From Cladophialophora immunda (taxonomy: Eukaryota > Ascomycota > Eurotiomycetes > Chaetothyriales > Herpotrichiellaceae): a stretch of 64,000 nt of DNA. The stretch spans positions 3,776,955 through 3,840,954 of the forward strand of contig NW_015622546.1 of the NCBI RefSeq assembly GCF_000835495.1, in the 5' to 3' direction. A program made the translations under genes and the position numbers. Position 1 is the first letter of the stretch; each line of letters opens with the position of its first letter. Positions 20,150-33,545 of the stretch are shown piece by piece. A model generated the notes under the pieces. It had not been told where the DNA came from and ran no database searches. It saw only the letters and a program-made list of their open reading frames with translations.

Positions 20150-21937
20150 TCATGGTGGTTCCAGCATGAAGCGGGACCGATAGCTGACCAAAGGGGCCTG
20201 CAGAATCTCTGCGCGAAGCTCGTCTTCCCAGCTCACCATGACGGGCGCGAGCCCCGACCCCAACGACAAGAAGTTCAGGAGCAAGTCGTTCAGCCTCTCG
20301 AAAGTTGGTCGGGACAAGCGCTTGGACACTTTCAGCATTCTGCCAACAAACCATGGTCTTTCGGTATGCAACAAGGCAGGATTGTTACTCCCACTCAGTA
20401 ATATTTGTATCAGTGCTTCCACTGAAATATGTCGATCCAGCTCGTTGTGCATGATGTTGTCCATTAGCTCAGCAAAGAACGCTTCGCTGTATTCCGTCGA
20501 GTGCCGGTACTCCCAAATGGCTGTGTTGATCGTCATCAAGGCAGCTAGCCTGGAAATAATCTGTTTAAACTGTCCCGTCTCCGTGTAGCGGGGTCCATTC
20601 GGGCTTGCAAGAAGATTGTAAAGAGGCTGTCCAGGTGAAAAGACAGAATAGCGCAAGGGTTGCTGGCTTCTTGAGATCGGGTTGGTCTGCAGGCCGGCTT
20701 GAACAAGGGCAAGATGTTCGGCACATTTGAGGAAGGTGATGAACTCGTCACACTGCTCGGCGATCTCAGCACGGGCGATAACCTCCGCCTCTTGGTCCGT
20801 TAGGTGACGCGGCGATGACTGATGGTCAAAGTAGAATGTAGCACCGTGGCCTTTATAACCCGAAAAGATGTAATCGGACCAATTGATCAGCATCTGTAGT
20901 CTGTTGTTTTGAACCAGCGCCGCAGGTCCACCCCGATCCCTGATCTTTTGCACCACCGCTTCCCAGTGCATCCATGCGTATACACGGCGTTCCATGCGCG
21001 GGTCAAAGTCTTCCAATGCCGCGGCAGAGATCGTGGCTGATATTGTAGCATCTGAGGTGTCATGTGGGTACTGCTGATAGTGATGAAGGAGCAGTTGCGA
21101 TGCTTTAGCCCGATGCTCAATAGCAAGACGTGTCTCTGGAAGACCTTGGACCCAGGCCTGCGTGTTGGCGGCGTGGACGAGGATGGTGTTCTGAAAACAC
21201 ACAGCCCCTTTCATGGCTTCGGGAATGAAGACCGTCAGATACCAATTGTGTGCAAGTGGACTACGTCTTTCAAAACCGTACGAGCACGCTGGCATGACAT
21301 TCGCATAGAAATCAAAAAGTTCCTGGTCTTGAGGGCTTAGTTCCATTGGTAGAGCGTCAAACGGGTCGGTGCGAGCAGCACTCAGATATGACTGGGGCTC
21401 CGGGCTGAGAGAGGACGACCCGGTCGACGGCCAACGGGGTTTATGAGGTGACGATGAATCGCTGGACTTGGTGGAGGATGGCGGAGTGAATGCAGGGTTG
21501 GGGATCATATCTGCCAACTTGGCAAAGGCCCTCGACCCTAGGCGGAAGGCAGTCGAAGGCTTCGACCGTCCCACCACAAGATGGGGAGTGTGACGATCGA
21601 TCTCTTCGACAGACTCATCTAGGTCGCTCGTTGCGTCAACTCTTCCGTTGCTGACCCTCCCTGAGTGCCTAGAGCCTGTGGCAACCGAAAATCCACTCTG
21701 TAGACCTCGCTGGCGCGATCGTGTCTGCGATCCAGGCTTTTCTGGCTTTTTTCGAGTCGGAGCTTGCTCTCCCTCGGCAGCATTGGACTGGGTGCGAGCC
21801 TCCCATCGCTTCTCCCTCATGTATTCCTGCATGACATGGCGCCGTACTTGGGTGGAGTTGGACCCCAGTGAGGTGACATCACTATTGTCAATGAATTGAA
21901 ACCGACGCTGTGGCTTCTTTGAACCGGGGGTAGGCAT
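20150..21937 (-). CDS. Fungal transcription-factor-domain protein without zinc cluster
   Basis: A single 595-residue frame starting at the ATG at 21937. The N-terminus has a conserved-looking block, FQFIDNSDVTSLGSN followed by STQVRRHVMQEYMREKRWE, then a basic, Ser/Pro-rich linker to about residue 185. The remainder is helical and resembles the Fungal_trans_2 / DUF3468 type of C-terminal regulatory domain (FYANVMPACSYGFERRSPLAHNW, DPFDALPMEL). No CX2CX6C zinc cluster is present, so DNA binding is not evident. Such proteins are common in Pezizomycotina and mostly uncharacterised; a regulatory role is inference. Its upstream side faces the long region before rac1. Confidence 0.8.
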   Translation of the reverse strand: MPTPGSKKPQRRFQFIDNSDVTSLGSNSTQVRRHVMQEYMREKRWEARTQSNAAEGEQAPTRKKPEKPGSQTRSRQRGLQSGFSVATGSRHSGRVSNGRVDATSDLDESVEEIDRHTPHLVVGRSKPSTAFRLGSRAFAKLADMIPNPAFTPPSSTKSSDSSSPHKPRWPSTGSSSLSPEPQSYLSAARTDPFDALPMELSPQDQELFDFYANVMPACSYGFERRSPLAHNWYLTVFIPEAMKGAVCFQNTILVHAANTQAWVQGLPETRLAIEHRAKASQLLLHHYQQYPHDTSDATISATISAAALEDFDPRMERRVYAWMHWEAVVQKIRDRGGPAALVQNNRLQMLINWSDYIFSGYKGHGATFYFDHQSSPRHLTDQEAEVIARAEIAEQCDEFITFLKCAEHLALVQAGLQTNPISRSQQPLRYSVFSPGQPLYNLLASPNGPRYTETGQFKQIISRLAALMTINTAIWEYRHSTEYSEAFFAELMDNIMHNELDRHISVEALIQILLSGSNNPALLHTERPWFVGRMLKVSKRLSRPTFERLNDLLLNFLSLGSGLAPVMVSWEDELRAEILQAPLVSYRSRFMLEPP

Positions 21938-25181
<3,244 letters not shown>

Positions 25182-25535
25182 TAGTTTTCGGGATACGGTT
25201 GTTCTGGATTGGGGAATCTTCTGGGATTTTGCGTTATTTTGGCTCGAGGTGCATCGCAAGAGGTGGGTATAGACTTTGTCTGTGTTGCCGCTTCTCCATT
25301 CCGATACAATTTTGCCTTCTCGCAGGCGAGCCAACTTTTGAACGCACATCAGAAACGGTTGGCCGAGGGATGATTTTGCGCATACGAATAATACAGTGGC
25401 AATCTAGTCGGGAAGAAGGCGTTGATATAGGAAGGGATTCACATCCAATATCCTGAGCAGCAGCGGCGGCAGCAGCAGGCCTTTTTCATGGCAAAGTTTG
25501 CATTTTGTAGCTACCCGAAGCGAAATATCGGTCGC
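25182..25535. other. Convergent 3' intergenic region
   Basis: It holds the 3' untranslated regions of rac1 and the Nop6-like gene. A GCAGCAGCGGCGGCAGCAGCAGG trinucleotide-like tract starts near 25457. No gene is seen. Confidence 0.6.
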
Positions 25536-26465
25536 TCAATGCCTCACACGAGACAGTCGACTGGGATGGATGTCACCACGGTCATCCTTGACCTCGCCGC
25601 CTGCCACAGCGGTGGCGTTTGCACCAGTCTCGGGCGGCCCCTTTCTGTTTGAGCCGGCCTTTTCGCGCTCAGCTTTCTCCTTGAGCCTTCTTCGCTCCCT
25701 CTCCTCTTGCAGTTTCTCATTTTTCGTCTTGATCTTAGCCCTCCGGTCTTTGCCCTTACCACCACCGCCGGCGGTCAGTTCCACATTTATCCTTCGTCCT
25801 TTACTCTTCTTTTCTCGCCTCTGTGATGGCTGGTCTCCGGTATTTCTCCCGTCATCGGCTCCGCCCGTTCCTCTGTCTTTGCCAGCGGGATCAAACATAG
25901 AGTGATGATACAGTTTCAAACATGTCTTCATTTTGTCGTAGCTGTCGAATTCGACAAACGCAAAGCCCTTGCTCTTCCCCGTTTTCTTCTCCGTCGAGTG
26001 GCGCACAGAAGTCGGTGAGAGTTTTGAGAAGTGCTCCTTTATCTGCGCTGATGTGGTCTCAAAAGGTAGATTGCCAACGAAGACAATAAATCGGGTAGGA
26101 GTCGCCGTCTTCTTTTCGCCATCGTCCTCCTGAGATGTTGAGCTTTTCCTTTCCTCGCGTGTCTTTGCTACCTTCTCTTGCGTCTTAGCATCACCTGGAC
26201 TTGGTTCTGTCGAAGCTGCGGCGGGCACAGAAGCGACCGGGCCGAGAGTTTTAGACGGTTCTTGTTCTTGTTCTTTCTTCTCCTCTGTCGACTTTTTCTG
26301 CTTTTTGGATCTCCTCTCCGATTTCTCTTGCTTCAACTGTCCCTTCGACTTCGCAGGGGGTTTTGGTGCCGCTGTTCGGGATTTTTGGTCCGACTGTTCT
26401 TGAGTAATGATCGAGTCATCCTGGTCCTGGTCCTGGACCAGATCTCTCTTTCTTTTCTGGGACAT
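25536..26465 (-). CDS. Nop6-like RNA-binding protein (RRM), ribosome biogenesis
   Basis: A single 309-residue frame. Residues 1-120 are highly charged with Lys-rich nuclear/nucleolar signals (RRSKKQKK). One RRM spans about 125-231, with RNP2 VFVGNLPF at 128-135 and RNP1 KGFAFVEF at 166-173. A basic, disordered insert (about 195-223) precedes the last strand (GRRINVEL). A Gly-rich turn and a long charged helix (KTKNEKLQEERERRRLKEKAE) follow. This architecture matches yeast Nop6 and related fungal proteins, which associate with the small-subunit pre-rRNA in the nucleolus. Assignment to Nop6 is from architecture and motif recall. The 586-bp gap upstream is shared with the divergent kinase gene. 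Confidence 0.82.
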   Translation of the reverse strand: MSQKRKRDLVQDQDQDDSIITQEQSDQKSRTAAPKPPAKSKGQLKQEKSERRSKKQKKSTEEKKEQEQEPSKTLGPVASVPAAASTEPSPGDAKTQEKVAKTREERKSSTSQEDDGEKKTATPTRFIVFVGNLPFETTSAQIKEHFSKLSPTSVRHSTEKKTGKSKGFAFVEFDSYDKMKTCLKLYHHSMFDPAGKDRGTGGADDGRNTGDQPSQRREKKSKGRRINVELTAGGGGKGKDRRAKIKTKNEKLQEERERRRLKEKAEREKAGSNRKGPPETGANATAVAGGEVKDDRGDIHPSRLSRVRH

Positions 26466-27051
26466 TTTTGGGTACTATCAGGGGAATAGGGATAATATCT
26501 TAGTAAGAAGAAGTCAGTACATAAGCGACAAAAAAGGTCATTCAAGGCACCATTGTAAAACTGTGGTGGGTTTGGAAAAATTGACCAGCGGACCTTGTCG
26601 GCTGAAGTAAGTCACCAGGGAAGATCGGAGGGCACGTCATGCCCCCCCGAGGCAGCCGACAATCTGCCACCCAACGGGTCTTCGCTCACTAAACCTTATA
26701 GGCCCATTGAGCGCAGGGTCAAGTGTCCAGCATTGCCCCATGCATCAACTCCAAGTTCCGCCTAAAATGCCTACCTGATACAGCGCAACCTGTCCGGAGA
26801 ACACCTGGGGGGGACAGAGTAACAATCTTTCCCTTCCTTTCGAGGTTGCCTTGTGCCTCAGGTTCAATAAAGTCCTGTCCGTCTCCCCCTACCGTCGTCC
26901 GTCAACGCTCTGATCGACACTCTGGCGGCTACGCTCCCTCTACCTCCCCTCCTCATCTCTCCGCTATGATTGACAGATAAACGAGAGCGCTCATCGTGTC
27001 CCGTCCCACGCCTCAGAAGCTCCCCCTCCAACGGTCACCTCTAGCTCCACC
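26466..27051. promoter_or_regulatory. Shared divergent promoter region
   Basis: 586 bp separate the divergent starts of the Nop6-like gene (26465) and the kinase gene (27052). The kinase side is CT-rich (CTACCTCCCCTCCTC near 26940), as expected of a fungal leader. No clear TATA box was found. Confidence 0.5.
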
Positions 27052-30000
27052 ATGGCAGTCTACGCCTCTCAGCTCGGGGCCAAAGGGCCCTTCACGAACA
27101 ATGCCCCCGTCCTGTCAACCCATGCGCCTCCAGCTGGTACCTTTTTGCCTGGCACAAAAGTCCAGGTGGGAGATCACAGGGTCATCATTGAGCGCTATCT
27201 TTCCGAGGGCGGCTTTGCCCACGTCTACGTTGTCCTGCTCCCTCGGCACGTCGATGGGAACCAGAAAGCCGTGCTCAAGCGAGTGGCTGTCCCCGACAAG
27301 GAGCATCTGGCCAACATGCGGACGGAGGTTGAGACCATGAAAAGACTGCGGGGCAAAAAGCACATCGTCAAGTATATTGATTCGCATGCTTCCCAGCTGA
27401 AAGGCGGTGGATATGAGGTGTTTCTGCTCATGGAATTCTGTCAGGGAGGAGGACTCATCGACTTCATGAACACTCGGTTACAGAACAGGCTGACTGAGCC
27501 CGAAATTCTTAAGATCTTTACGGATGTGGCCGAGGGAGTTGCGTGCATGCACTACCTGAAACCTCCGTTGCTGCATCGAGACCTAAAAGTCGAGAATGTT
27601 CTCATTTCCACGAATGGCTCATCTAGGATATATAAACTCTGTGATTTTGGTTCTGCAGCTCCAGCGAGGCCGGCTGCTACAACTGCTGCGGAAGGGCGTC
27701 TAATCGAGGACGATATCAACCGCCACACGACCTTGCAGTACCGCAGCCCAGAAATGATCGATGTCTACCGAAAACAGCCCATTGACGAGAAATCGGATAT
27801 CTGGGCTCTCGGGGTGTTTCTGTACAAGCTTTGCTATTACACAACCCCGTTCGAAGAAGTCGGGCAGATGGCCATACTCAATGCAAAGTTCAAGTTTCCC
27901 GGCTATCCACGATTCTCTGACCAACTGAAGCTGCTCATTGCTTCCATGCTTCGGGAACGACCGACGGACCGGCCAAACATATATCAGGTGCTACAAAAGG
28001 CGTGTCAGTTAGACGGCCGCGAATTGGCGTTCGAAAACATCTATGCTCGTCGGACGCAATCGGAGAGTCGTAAAGACCAAGTCCTTCCACAGCCATCTAG
28101 CTCACAATCCAGAGCTGGTGCCACTTTGTCTCCTCCCAAACCGGCAGCTCCTCCAACTGTTCCAGATATCGAGCCGATGCGGCGCGGACGGCCAACCAAA
28201 CCCGTATCTCACCATGGCTCAGCAAAACCCAGCCCTTCGCCTCTGCGAATGATGGACAACGCACACCCTGACCCCTTTGCAGCGCTGGACGGGCACAAGG
28301 GTTCTGCCGAAGATGAGCTTTCTTCGAGATTTCCGACTCTGGATCAGTTCTCGTTAATGACTGACAAGGGCCAAAAATTCGCGTTCGAATCTCAATCGGA
28401 GAAAAAGAGAGAGTCTACCGACGTGAACCTTGCACAACGAGTCACTAACGCTCTGGCGGACGATGCATTCGCAAGACCTCCCAGCCCAGCAAAGCCGAAA
28501 CCAACCACAGAGAAACCGGTACCCATGAGCAAATCGCAAACTGTGTTACAGCATAAGAAGTCTCTAGAAAATAAAGAGACCCAAGCACGAGCAAACGGGG
28601 TCGGCCCACCACCGGTCACTGCCCCCAAGCCCGCCATGGTATCTACTGGTACCATGACGACGCCTTCGCCTCCTCCTACTACGGATGCGAAACCATTTGC
28701 AGATCGTCCAATACACCGCTTTCCTCCCAACGAGCAAACGCCGAAACCGCCGGCGGCGCAGAAATACGAAACCATGGAATTACCCCCTAGAGAACCCCGA
28801 TCTGCTCGGAACAAAGAGGTATCAAGGCTGGCAAATCTCCTTAGAGAAGATGGGCACAGGTCACAGCTTGCTGGGGATCTAGAGCCCAAGTCGCCAACCT
28901 CGTCACGCCCCTCTCTGGAAGGTGGTCGTCCCACCATGCGAGAACTCGGTTCTGGAGTGAACAGGTCAAGGTCACTAAATTTCAGGAACCGACCGGCCAG
29001 CGTTAACATCGGGGCGAGGCCGACTCATATCAAAGACAAAGAAATTAAAAGTCTTGACTATGACACGACATTTAAGAGCGCAGAACCTGAAATGGCGCCT
29101 TTGACGCATGTTGAATCCGCAACAAACATTACCTCAGACGTGGACTTCCTCAAGGCTAAAGAAGAGGAGGAAAAGTCGCGCAGGCACCATAGAAGGTTGG
29201 GTAGTGGCTCAAGGCATCTGAAAAGAGCCAGTTTGCCATCCATCGTCCCTAATATTGCGGGAACAACCAAACTGTTGGCAGGAAAGTTTGGAGATGCTTT
29301 CAAAATGTTTGAGAGCAACAACGACCCGGCTCACCACCGACAACGGAGCGACTCACCCTCCCGCGATCCCATTAACATTCTCACCCCAATTGCGGGCTCC
29401 GAGGCCACGGACCTCAGCGACGACCGTCAGCCGTGGGACGACATGGAGGATCTGTCACCTGAAATGAGACGGGAGATGGAAAAGCGCAAACTCGAGGCTG
29501 AAGAAAGAAGAGTGGCTCAGGCAGCCGCAGAGTACAGGCAGCGACTAGCAGCAAGAGGAGGCGGAGCTGCCGGCAGCAGCGGAGGGGTGGGAAGGTCAGC
29601 TACCATCCAGAACAGGGTGAAGTCGTTGCTGAGCGAGAATGATCGGCCCACGCACAAAACAGCAACCGGCTATGGTCATTACACTGAATCCCCATCGCCT
29701 CAGCAGGATCACTCGGATGGAAGGCGGTCACCTAAACCGTCCAGGCACCCCCAGGCTCAATCGACCGGCAAATTGGAAAGACACGGCATCCCCGAAGTTG
29801 TGGCGTCTGCACCAGCCTCATTGACAGACCTCACTAGGGTAGACTCCCGAGGACAGAAGCCAACCGCACCGCCGAAACCAAAGGTGCTGCGGACGGGTGG
29901 CATGGCAGAGCCGGCCGTGGTGAGTGCGAGTGAAGTGAATGCCCCGGCTGCCAACGTGGACGAAGACTGGGAAGCCAACTTCAGCAGGAGGTATCCCAGT

Positions 30001-30078
30001 CTTGCGGGAATTGAAATGGTGGAAACCTCGATAGACGGCCCGAAGAGCACCACCGCTGTACGCACGAAAGAAGTATAA
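27052..30078 (+). CDS. Ark1/Prk1-family (NAK) serine/threonine kinase
   Basis: One intronless frame of 1008 residues. The kinase domain occupies about 40-320. It has the glycine loop SEGGFAHVY (51-59), catalytic Lys76 in AVLKRVAV, HRDLKVEN at 175-182, DFGSAAP from 198, and YRSPEMIDVY in the activation segment. FLLMEFCQGGGLIDFMNTRL and the EGGFAHVY loop are typical of the Ark1/Prk1/AAK1 (NAK) family. In yeast these kinases phosphorylate endocytic coat proteins and control actin-patch disassembly. The 680-residue tail is low complexity and Pro/Ser/Lys-rich, probably for SH3 or coat interactions, with a charged helix near 810-850 and a conserved-looking WEANFSRRYPSLAGIEMVE at the end. The start is the first ATG in a favourable CACC context. 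Confidence 0.93.
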   Translation: MAVYASQLGAKGPFTNNAPVLSTHAPPAGTFLPGTKVQVGDHRVIIERYLSEGGFAHVYVVLLPRHVDGNQKAVLKRVAVPDKEHLANMRTEVETMKRLRGKKHIVKYIDSHASQLKGGGYEVFLLMEFCQGGGLIDFMNTRLQNRLTEPEILKIFTDVAEGVACMHYLKPPLLHRDLKVENVLISTNGSSRIYKLCDFGSAAPARPAATTAAEGRLIEDDINRHTTLQYRSPEMIDVYRKQPIDEKSDIWALGVFLYKLCYYTTPFEEVGQMAILNAKFKFPGYPRFSDQLKLLIASMLRERPTDRPNIYQVLQKACQLDGRELAFENIYARRTQSESRKDQVLPQPSSSQSRAGATLSPPKPAAPPTVPDIEPMRRGRPTKPVSHHGSAKPSPSPLRMMDNAHPDPFAALDGHKGSAEDELSSRFPTLDQFSLMTDKGQKFAFESQSEKKRESTDVNLAQRVTNALADDAFARPPSPAKPKPTTEKPVPMSKSQTVLQHKKSLENKETQARANGVGPPPVTAPKPAMVSTGTMTTPSPPPTTDAKPFADRPIHRFPPNEQTPKPPAAQKYETMELPPREPRSARNKEVSRLANLLREDGHRSQLAGDLEPKSPTSSRPSLEGGRPTMRELGSGVNRSRSLNFRNRPASVNIGARPTHIKDKEIKSLDYDTTFKSAEPEMAPLTHVESATNITSDVDFLKAKEEEEKSRRHHRRLGSGSRHLKRASLPSIVPNIAGTTKLLAGKFGDAFKMFESNNDPAHHRQRSDSPSRDPINILTPIAGSEATDLSDDRQPWDDMEDLSPEMRREMEKRKLEAEERRVAQAAAEYRQRLAARGGGAAGSSGGVGRSATIQNRVKSLLSENDRPTHKTATGYGHYTESPSPQQDHSDGRRSPKPSRHPQAQSTGKLERHGIPEVVASAPASLTDLTRVDSRGQKPTAPPKPKVLRTGGMAEPAVVSASEVNAPAANVDEDWEANFSRRYPSLAGIEMVETSIDGPKSTTAVRTKEV

Positions 30079-30386
30079 TGGGAAACTAGAGTACATGTAG
30101 AATCTAGGGCAAGCATACGAATTTCTGTTCGGATTCGAGACCGGCGTGATTTGGGTCTGAGAAGTGAATGAGAGTAAAGTGAATGTTGGCGGTTGACGAA
30201 GCCTGCAATTTACGAGCTGAACACTTTGTCTCTCTTCCTTCCCAGGTTTTCATCTTCAACTGCAACATCCTCTCATTTCCATTGCCTAGACGCCTCGTTC
30301 AAATCCGCAGAATCCTTCGCTCTGTCGGCACCCTTTGCATGGTAAACCTTTCGACCTGCGCAGTCTCATCTCTCTCAAGGCTCGGC

Positions 30387-31727
30387 ATGGCACCGTACAA
30401 GGCTTCGACCCCTCGGCGTGGGGCGCCACAGGCGGTTCGCGCGTCGAACGCTCAAACGACCAATCCACAGTCCCCCCCAAACCGCGACAAACATCACAGA
30501 GTTGGCACCCCACAACGCACGGGCGCTGGGCGGAGTGGCGCTGGGACACCCACCGTCAGGGCTGGAAGAGTCGGCAGAGGCTTTCGAAATGAATCCACAC
30601 AGCGTGTTGTCCGTCACCAGAAGACCCCATACGTCTACAGAATCGGTATACGTCTCCCCAGGGAGAAACTGCAACAGTTCCCGTGGTACAACGGCAGAGT
30701 TCGCAAGTTCTTGTATGATGGTGCTGGATCTTTTGTGACGCTCAAGATCCCTCGGTTGCATACCATCCTCAGCAGCAGCCGTCAAGGGCGATTTCCTTCA
30801 GCCTCTGCTGTAGGACAGATAGAAACGGCGGCAACAGCAGTCTCTGAAGCTACTTTCTCCCCATCCCCAGGGACAATCCTGTCAGGAGCGCCATCTATTT
30901 TTTCCGAGGTTGAGCCCTGCTCTGATTTCAGGACTCCCATCACCGACGAGTCTTCACCACAGGATACCTGGCCAAACGTCCGTCTCCGTGACGAGTGGAA
31001 GGGAGCTGAACAGGAGCTTCTGTCCGCCACAGCTGGATCAAGCGTTGCACACGATCACTACCGACCATTTGATCACGACAACAAGCACTTGACTGCTCCT
31101 GGGACGGTTGAAGAGCCTTTTGCCTTTCCCAACCGCTCCCACTCCGACTTTGAGGATTTGCCTGTTGCCGGGCGGCTCTTGAGCAACTCCAACACCGACG
31201 GCGACGCGATGGCGCCCGTCAAGGACACCAGCAACGTGCACAATACTATCAAAGACATCATCCAGCATCTTACCGAAATCCAAATCCAAACCCACGGCTA
31301 CATCCCCGCGACCCGAGATTTGCTGGTTGACAAGTTCTCCGATCTAACCAACTCCCTCTCTCAATTAAAGCGCCTCACTTCGCCCACCGAATCCCCCAAC
31401 AACTACATCCACCAAGTCGCGATAGCTCCCGAGATAGTGGACTACGTAGACGACGGCCGCAACCCGGATATCTTCACCCGAGATTTCGTGGAGAATGTGC
31501 AGAGAGGGAATGCAGTGATCAACGGCAAACAGCAGGCGTTTAGGGACTTTACAGAGATTTTCGCACAGAAACTGAAGGAGGGGATTCCAGGCGTGAGCAG
31601 GGAGGTGGATAGGGTGTTGAGGAACGCTGGCTTCGACGAACAACATGATGCAACAACGAACGGAGACGAGCAGACGCCTTCGCCGCAGCGTGGGGAAGCC
31701 AATGACAATGGCCCTGCAAATGGGTGA
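30387..31727 (+). CDS. nut2: Mediator subunit 10 (Med10/Nut2) with long N-terminal extension
   Basis: The last 172 residues, from the ATG at 31209, match Med10/Nut2: NTIKDIIQHLTEIQIQTHGY, then IAPEIVDYVDDGRNPDIFTRDFVE, then GKQQAFRDFTEIF. Med10 is a middle-module subunit of Mediator, which links activators to RNA polymerase II, and is normally about 130-200 residues. Here the same frame stays open upstream without a stop for 342 codons. I place a plausible start at the ATG at 30387 (MAPYKASTPRRG), giving 446 residues; ATGs at 30339 and 30183 are also in frame. The extra 274 residues are basic and low complexity at first, then contain VYRIGIRLPREKLQQFPWYNG and an acidic Ser/Pro-rich stretch. 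No family was recognised in this part. The alternative is an upstream gene in the same frame with Med10 starting at 31209. The 308 bp before 30387 hold the kinase 3' flank and promoter. Confidence 0.8.
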   Translation: MAPYKASTPRRGAPQAVRASNAQTTNPQSPPNRDKHHRVGTPQRTGAGRSGAGTPTVRAGRVGRGFRNESTQRVVRHQKTPYVYRIGIRLPREKLQQFPWYNGRVRKFLYDGAGSFVTLKIPRLHTILSSSRQGRFPSASAVGQIETAATAVSEATFSPSPGTILSGAPSIFSEVEPCSDFRTPITDESSPQDTWPNVRLRDEWKGAEQELLSATAGSSVAHDHYRPFDHDNKHLTAPGTVEEPFAFPNRSHSDFEDLPVAGRLLSNSNTDGDAMAPVKDTSNVHNTIKDIIQHLTEIQIQTHGYIPATRDLLVDKFSDLTNSLSQLKRLTSPTESPNNYIHQVAIAPEIVDYVDDGRNPDIFTRDFVENVQRGNAVINGKQQAFRDFTEIFAQKLKEGIPGVSREVDRVLRNAGFDEQHDATTNGDEQTPSPQRGEANDNGPANG

Positions 31728-32246
31728 TGGCTGGTAGCAGATTCCATGTCTATGAGAAGCGCACTACGCCAGCGAGGAATGTTGATCGATCCAGAGAGAA
31801 TTTGCACATGTACCAATCTGAGGAGCACTTTGGCCGAGAGGAATGAAGGTGGAATCACGGCAAAGTCGTGGTGATCATTGCAACTCCCGACAACAGAATG
31901 GTCCTGGAGGTTCGGACGTAAGCGTGCTGAAGCAATATGAAGAGCTGGGGGGCAGAAGTCACCGAGGACTAACATCAACGTTTGGCTGCTGTTTGACAGA
32001 GAGCAGAAAGGGTCATGAGCAAAGGCAAATGTGTAGCTAGCATAAGTGCGAGGACTGTTGGACGCGGTGTCAATGTTCTCGTCGACGAGGCTGAACTGGG
32101 CTTGGCCGGAAAATCTTCGCCGAAGCTCAACCTCCACTGGCGTCATTAAACATCCCACTGTTCGTAGTAGTGCATTGCCCTCTTTGCAGTCATCGAGCTC
32201 TGTTGTTGTTTTTTTGCTCCGACATCTTCGCGGTGACCTGCCCGCG
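31728..32246. other. Intergenic region between two plus-strand genes
   Basis: About 520 bp with the Med10 3' flank and the AIM18-like promoter. The frame of the following gene is open from 32046, but its likely start is the ATG at 32247; the upstream part lacks a presequence-like start and is taken as leader. Confidence 0.5.
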
Positions 32247-33545
32247 ATGAGTGTCTCACCAGCTCGCGCTCTGCTCTCTGGGCGGGTGTGCCGCTGCACA
32301 TCCTCGAAGCTACCATCAGCGTCCCCTCCCAAGTCGAGCCCCCATCTCACTCGCCTCCTCTCGAGCAGCACCCAGCACAATGAGCCTACGAGCCCACAGC
32401 CCTCTTTCTCCTCCCCGATCCCGACTTACGGCTCCTCAGAGCTGCTCCGTCGAAAATACCAGAAGACAGTGGACCGGGAGACGGATGTCAGGAAGGACAA
32501 AGCCGAGCGAGCCAGGACGGTGAAACGCATGCGCTGGGCCGGGTATGGGATTGCAGCGTGCACTTTGGCCATCTTTGGCACGATATCACTCTATCCGGAT
32601 CCACGAAAAGAAACACAGGCGGCATTGTCGTCGACCGCGGAGGAGAAACCCCCCTCAAGCGTGGTCCGGCTGGACGCGCCGCCTTCCATAACCAGCTCCA
32701 TCGTCGACCCCTCGTCCAAGCCTCAGGACGCCGAACAGATACCCACCGGCACAAGTTCCATCCCCTTCTTCCCTCGAATCATCCATATTGCATCCGATGC
32801 GCCCCCATCTACACCGGCATCAGCCAATGAAGGCAGCCAATCCGACGTGGAATACCAGCTCGTCGGATTGGGCATCCGCACCGTGTCCATCCTCAGCATC
32901 CAGGTCTACGTTGTCGGCCTCTACGTCGCTGTCCCGGACATCGCCGCTTTGCAGCAGCGGCTCGTCCAAGCGGCCGTCCCGCCGAGCGAGAGCGTCGCGA
33001 CGACCCTCGTGCCCAGCGAGAAGTCGCACCTGAAGGAGCTCCTGCTCGACCCGGACCGCGGGGAAGAGATCTGGAACGACATCGTCAAGGACGGCGGGCT
33101 CCGCACCGCCTTCCGGATCGTGCCCACGCGCAACACCGACTTCATGCACCTGCGCGACGGCTTTGTGCGGGGGGTCACGGCGCGCTCGGCGCATTTCGCG
33201 TCGGACCGCCACGACGCCTCGTTCCAGGACGAGTCGTTCGGCGCCGCGCTCAACGAGTTCAAGTCCGCGTTCGGGGGCAGCGCGCGCAGGAAGCTGCCCA
33301 AGGGCGACATCCTGCTCCTGGCCCGGGACGCGCAGGGCAAGATGACCGTGTGGAACGAGGACAGCAAAAAGGGCGATCGCATCCAGATGGGGACCGTGGC
33401 CGACGAGAGGGTCGGCAGGCTGCTCTGGCTGGGCTACCTGGCCGGGAAGAACGTCAGCAGCGAGGACGCGCGGCGGAACGTCGTCGAAGGCTGTATGGAG
33501 TTTGTGGAGCGGCCGGTCGGGACTGTGGCGACGCAGGTTGTATGA
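32247..33545 (+). CDS. AIM18-like mitochondrial chalcone-isomerase-fold protein
   Basis: 432 residues from the ATG at 32247 (MSVSPARALLSGRVCR). The first 40 residues are Arg/Ser-rich without acidic residues, a typical mitochondrial presequence. A single membrane segment (YGIAACTLAIFGTISLY) lies at about 100-116. The remainder, from about 180, resembles the chalcone-isomerase-like family of yeast AIM18/AIM46: LVGLGIRTVSILSIQVYVVGLYV, FRIVPTRNTDFMHLRDGFVRG, and LLWLGYLAGKNVSSEDARRNVVEGC near the end. The yeast proteins are mitochondrial and of uncertain biochemical role, possibly fatty-acid binding. The second half is markedly GC-rich at third positions compared with neighbours. A longer open frame reaches 32046 but would bury the presequence. 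Confidence 0.87.
   Translation: MSVSPARALLSGRVCRCTSSKLPSASPPKSSPHLTRLLSSSTQHNEPTSPQPSFSSPIPTYGSSELLRRKYQKTVDRETDVRKDKAERARTVKRMRWAGYGIAACTLAIFGTISLYPDPRKETQAALSSTAEEKPPSSVVRLDAPPSITSSIVDPSSKPQDAEQIPTGTSSIPFFPRIIHIASDAPPSTPASANEGSQSDVEYQLVGLGIRTVSILSIQVYVVGLYVAVPDIAALQQRLVQAAVPPSESVATTLVPSEKSHLKELLLDPDRGEEIWNDIVKDGGLRTAFRIVPTRNTDFMHLRDGFVRGVTARSAHFASDRHDASFQDESFGAALNEFKSAFGGSARRKLPKGDILLLARDAQGKMTVWNEDSKKGDRIQMGTVADERVGRLLWLGYLAGKNVSSEDARRNVVEGCMEFVERPVGTVATQVV

Noticed and set aside
32046..32246. N-terminal extension of the AIM18-like protein
   Set aside because: The ATG at 32247 begins a typical mitochondrial presequence; the upstream residues do not.
31442..32380. 312-codon minus-strand frame across Med10 and AIM18-like genes
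   Set aside because: It is antisense to two recognisable proteins.
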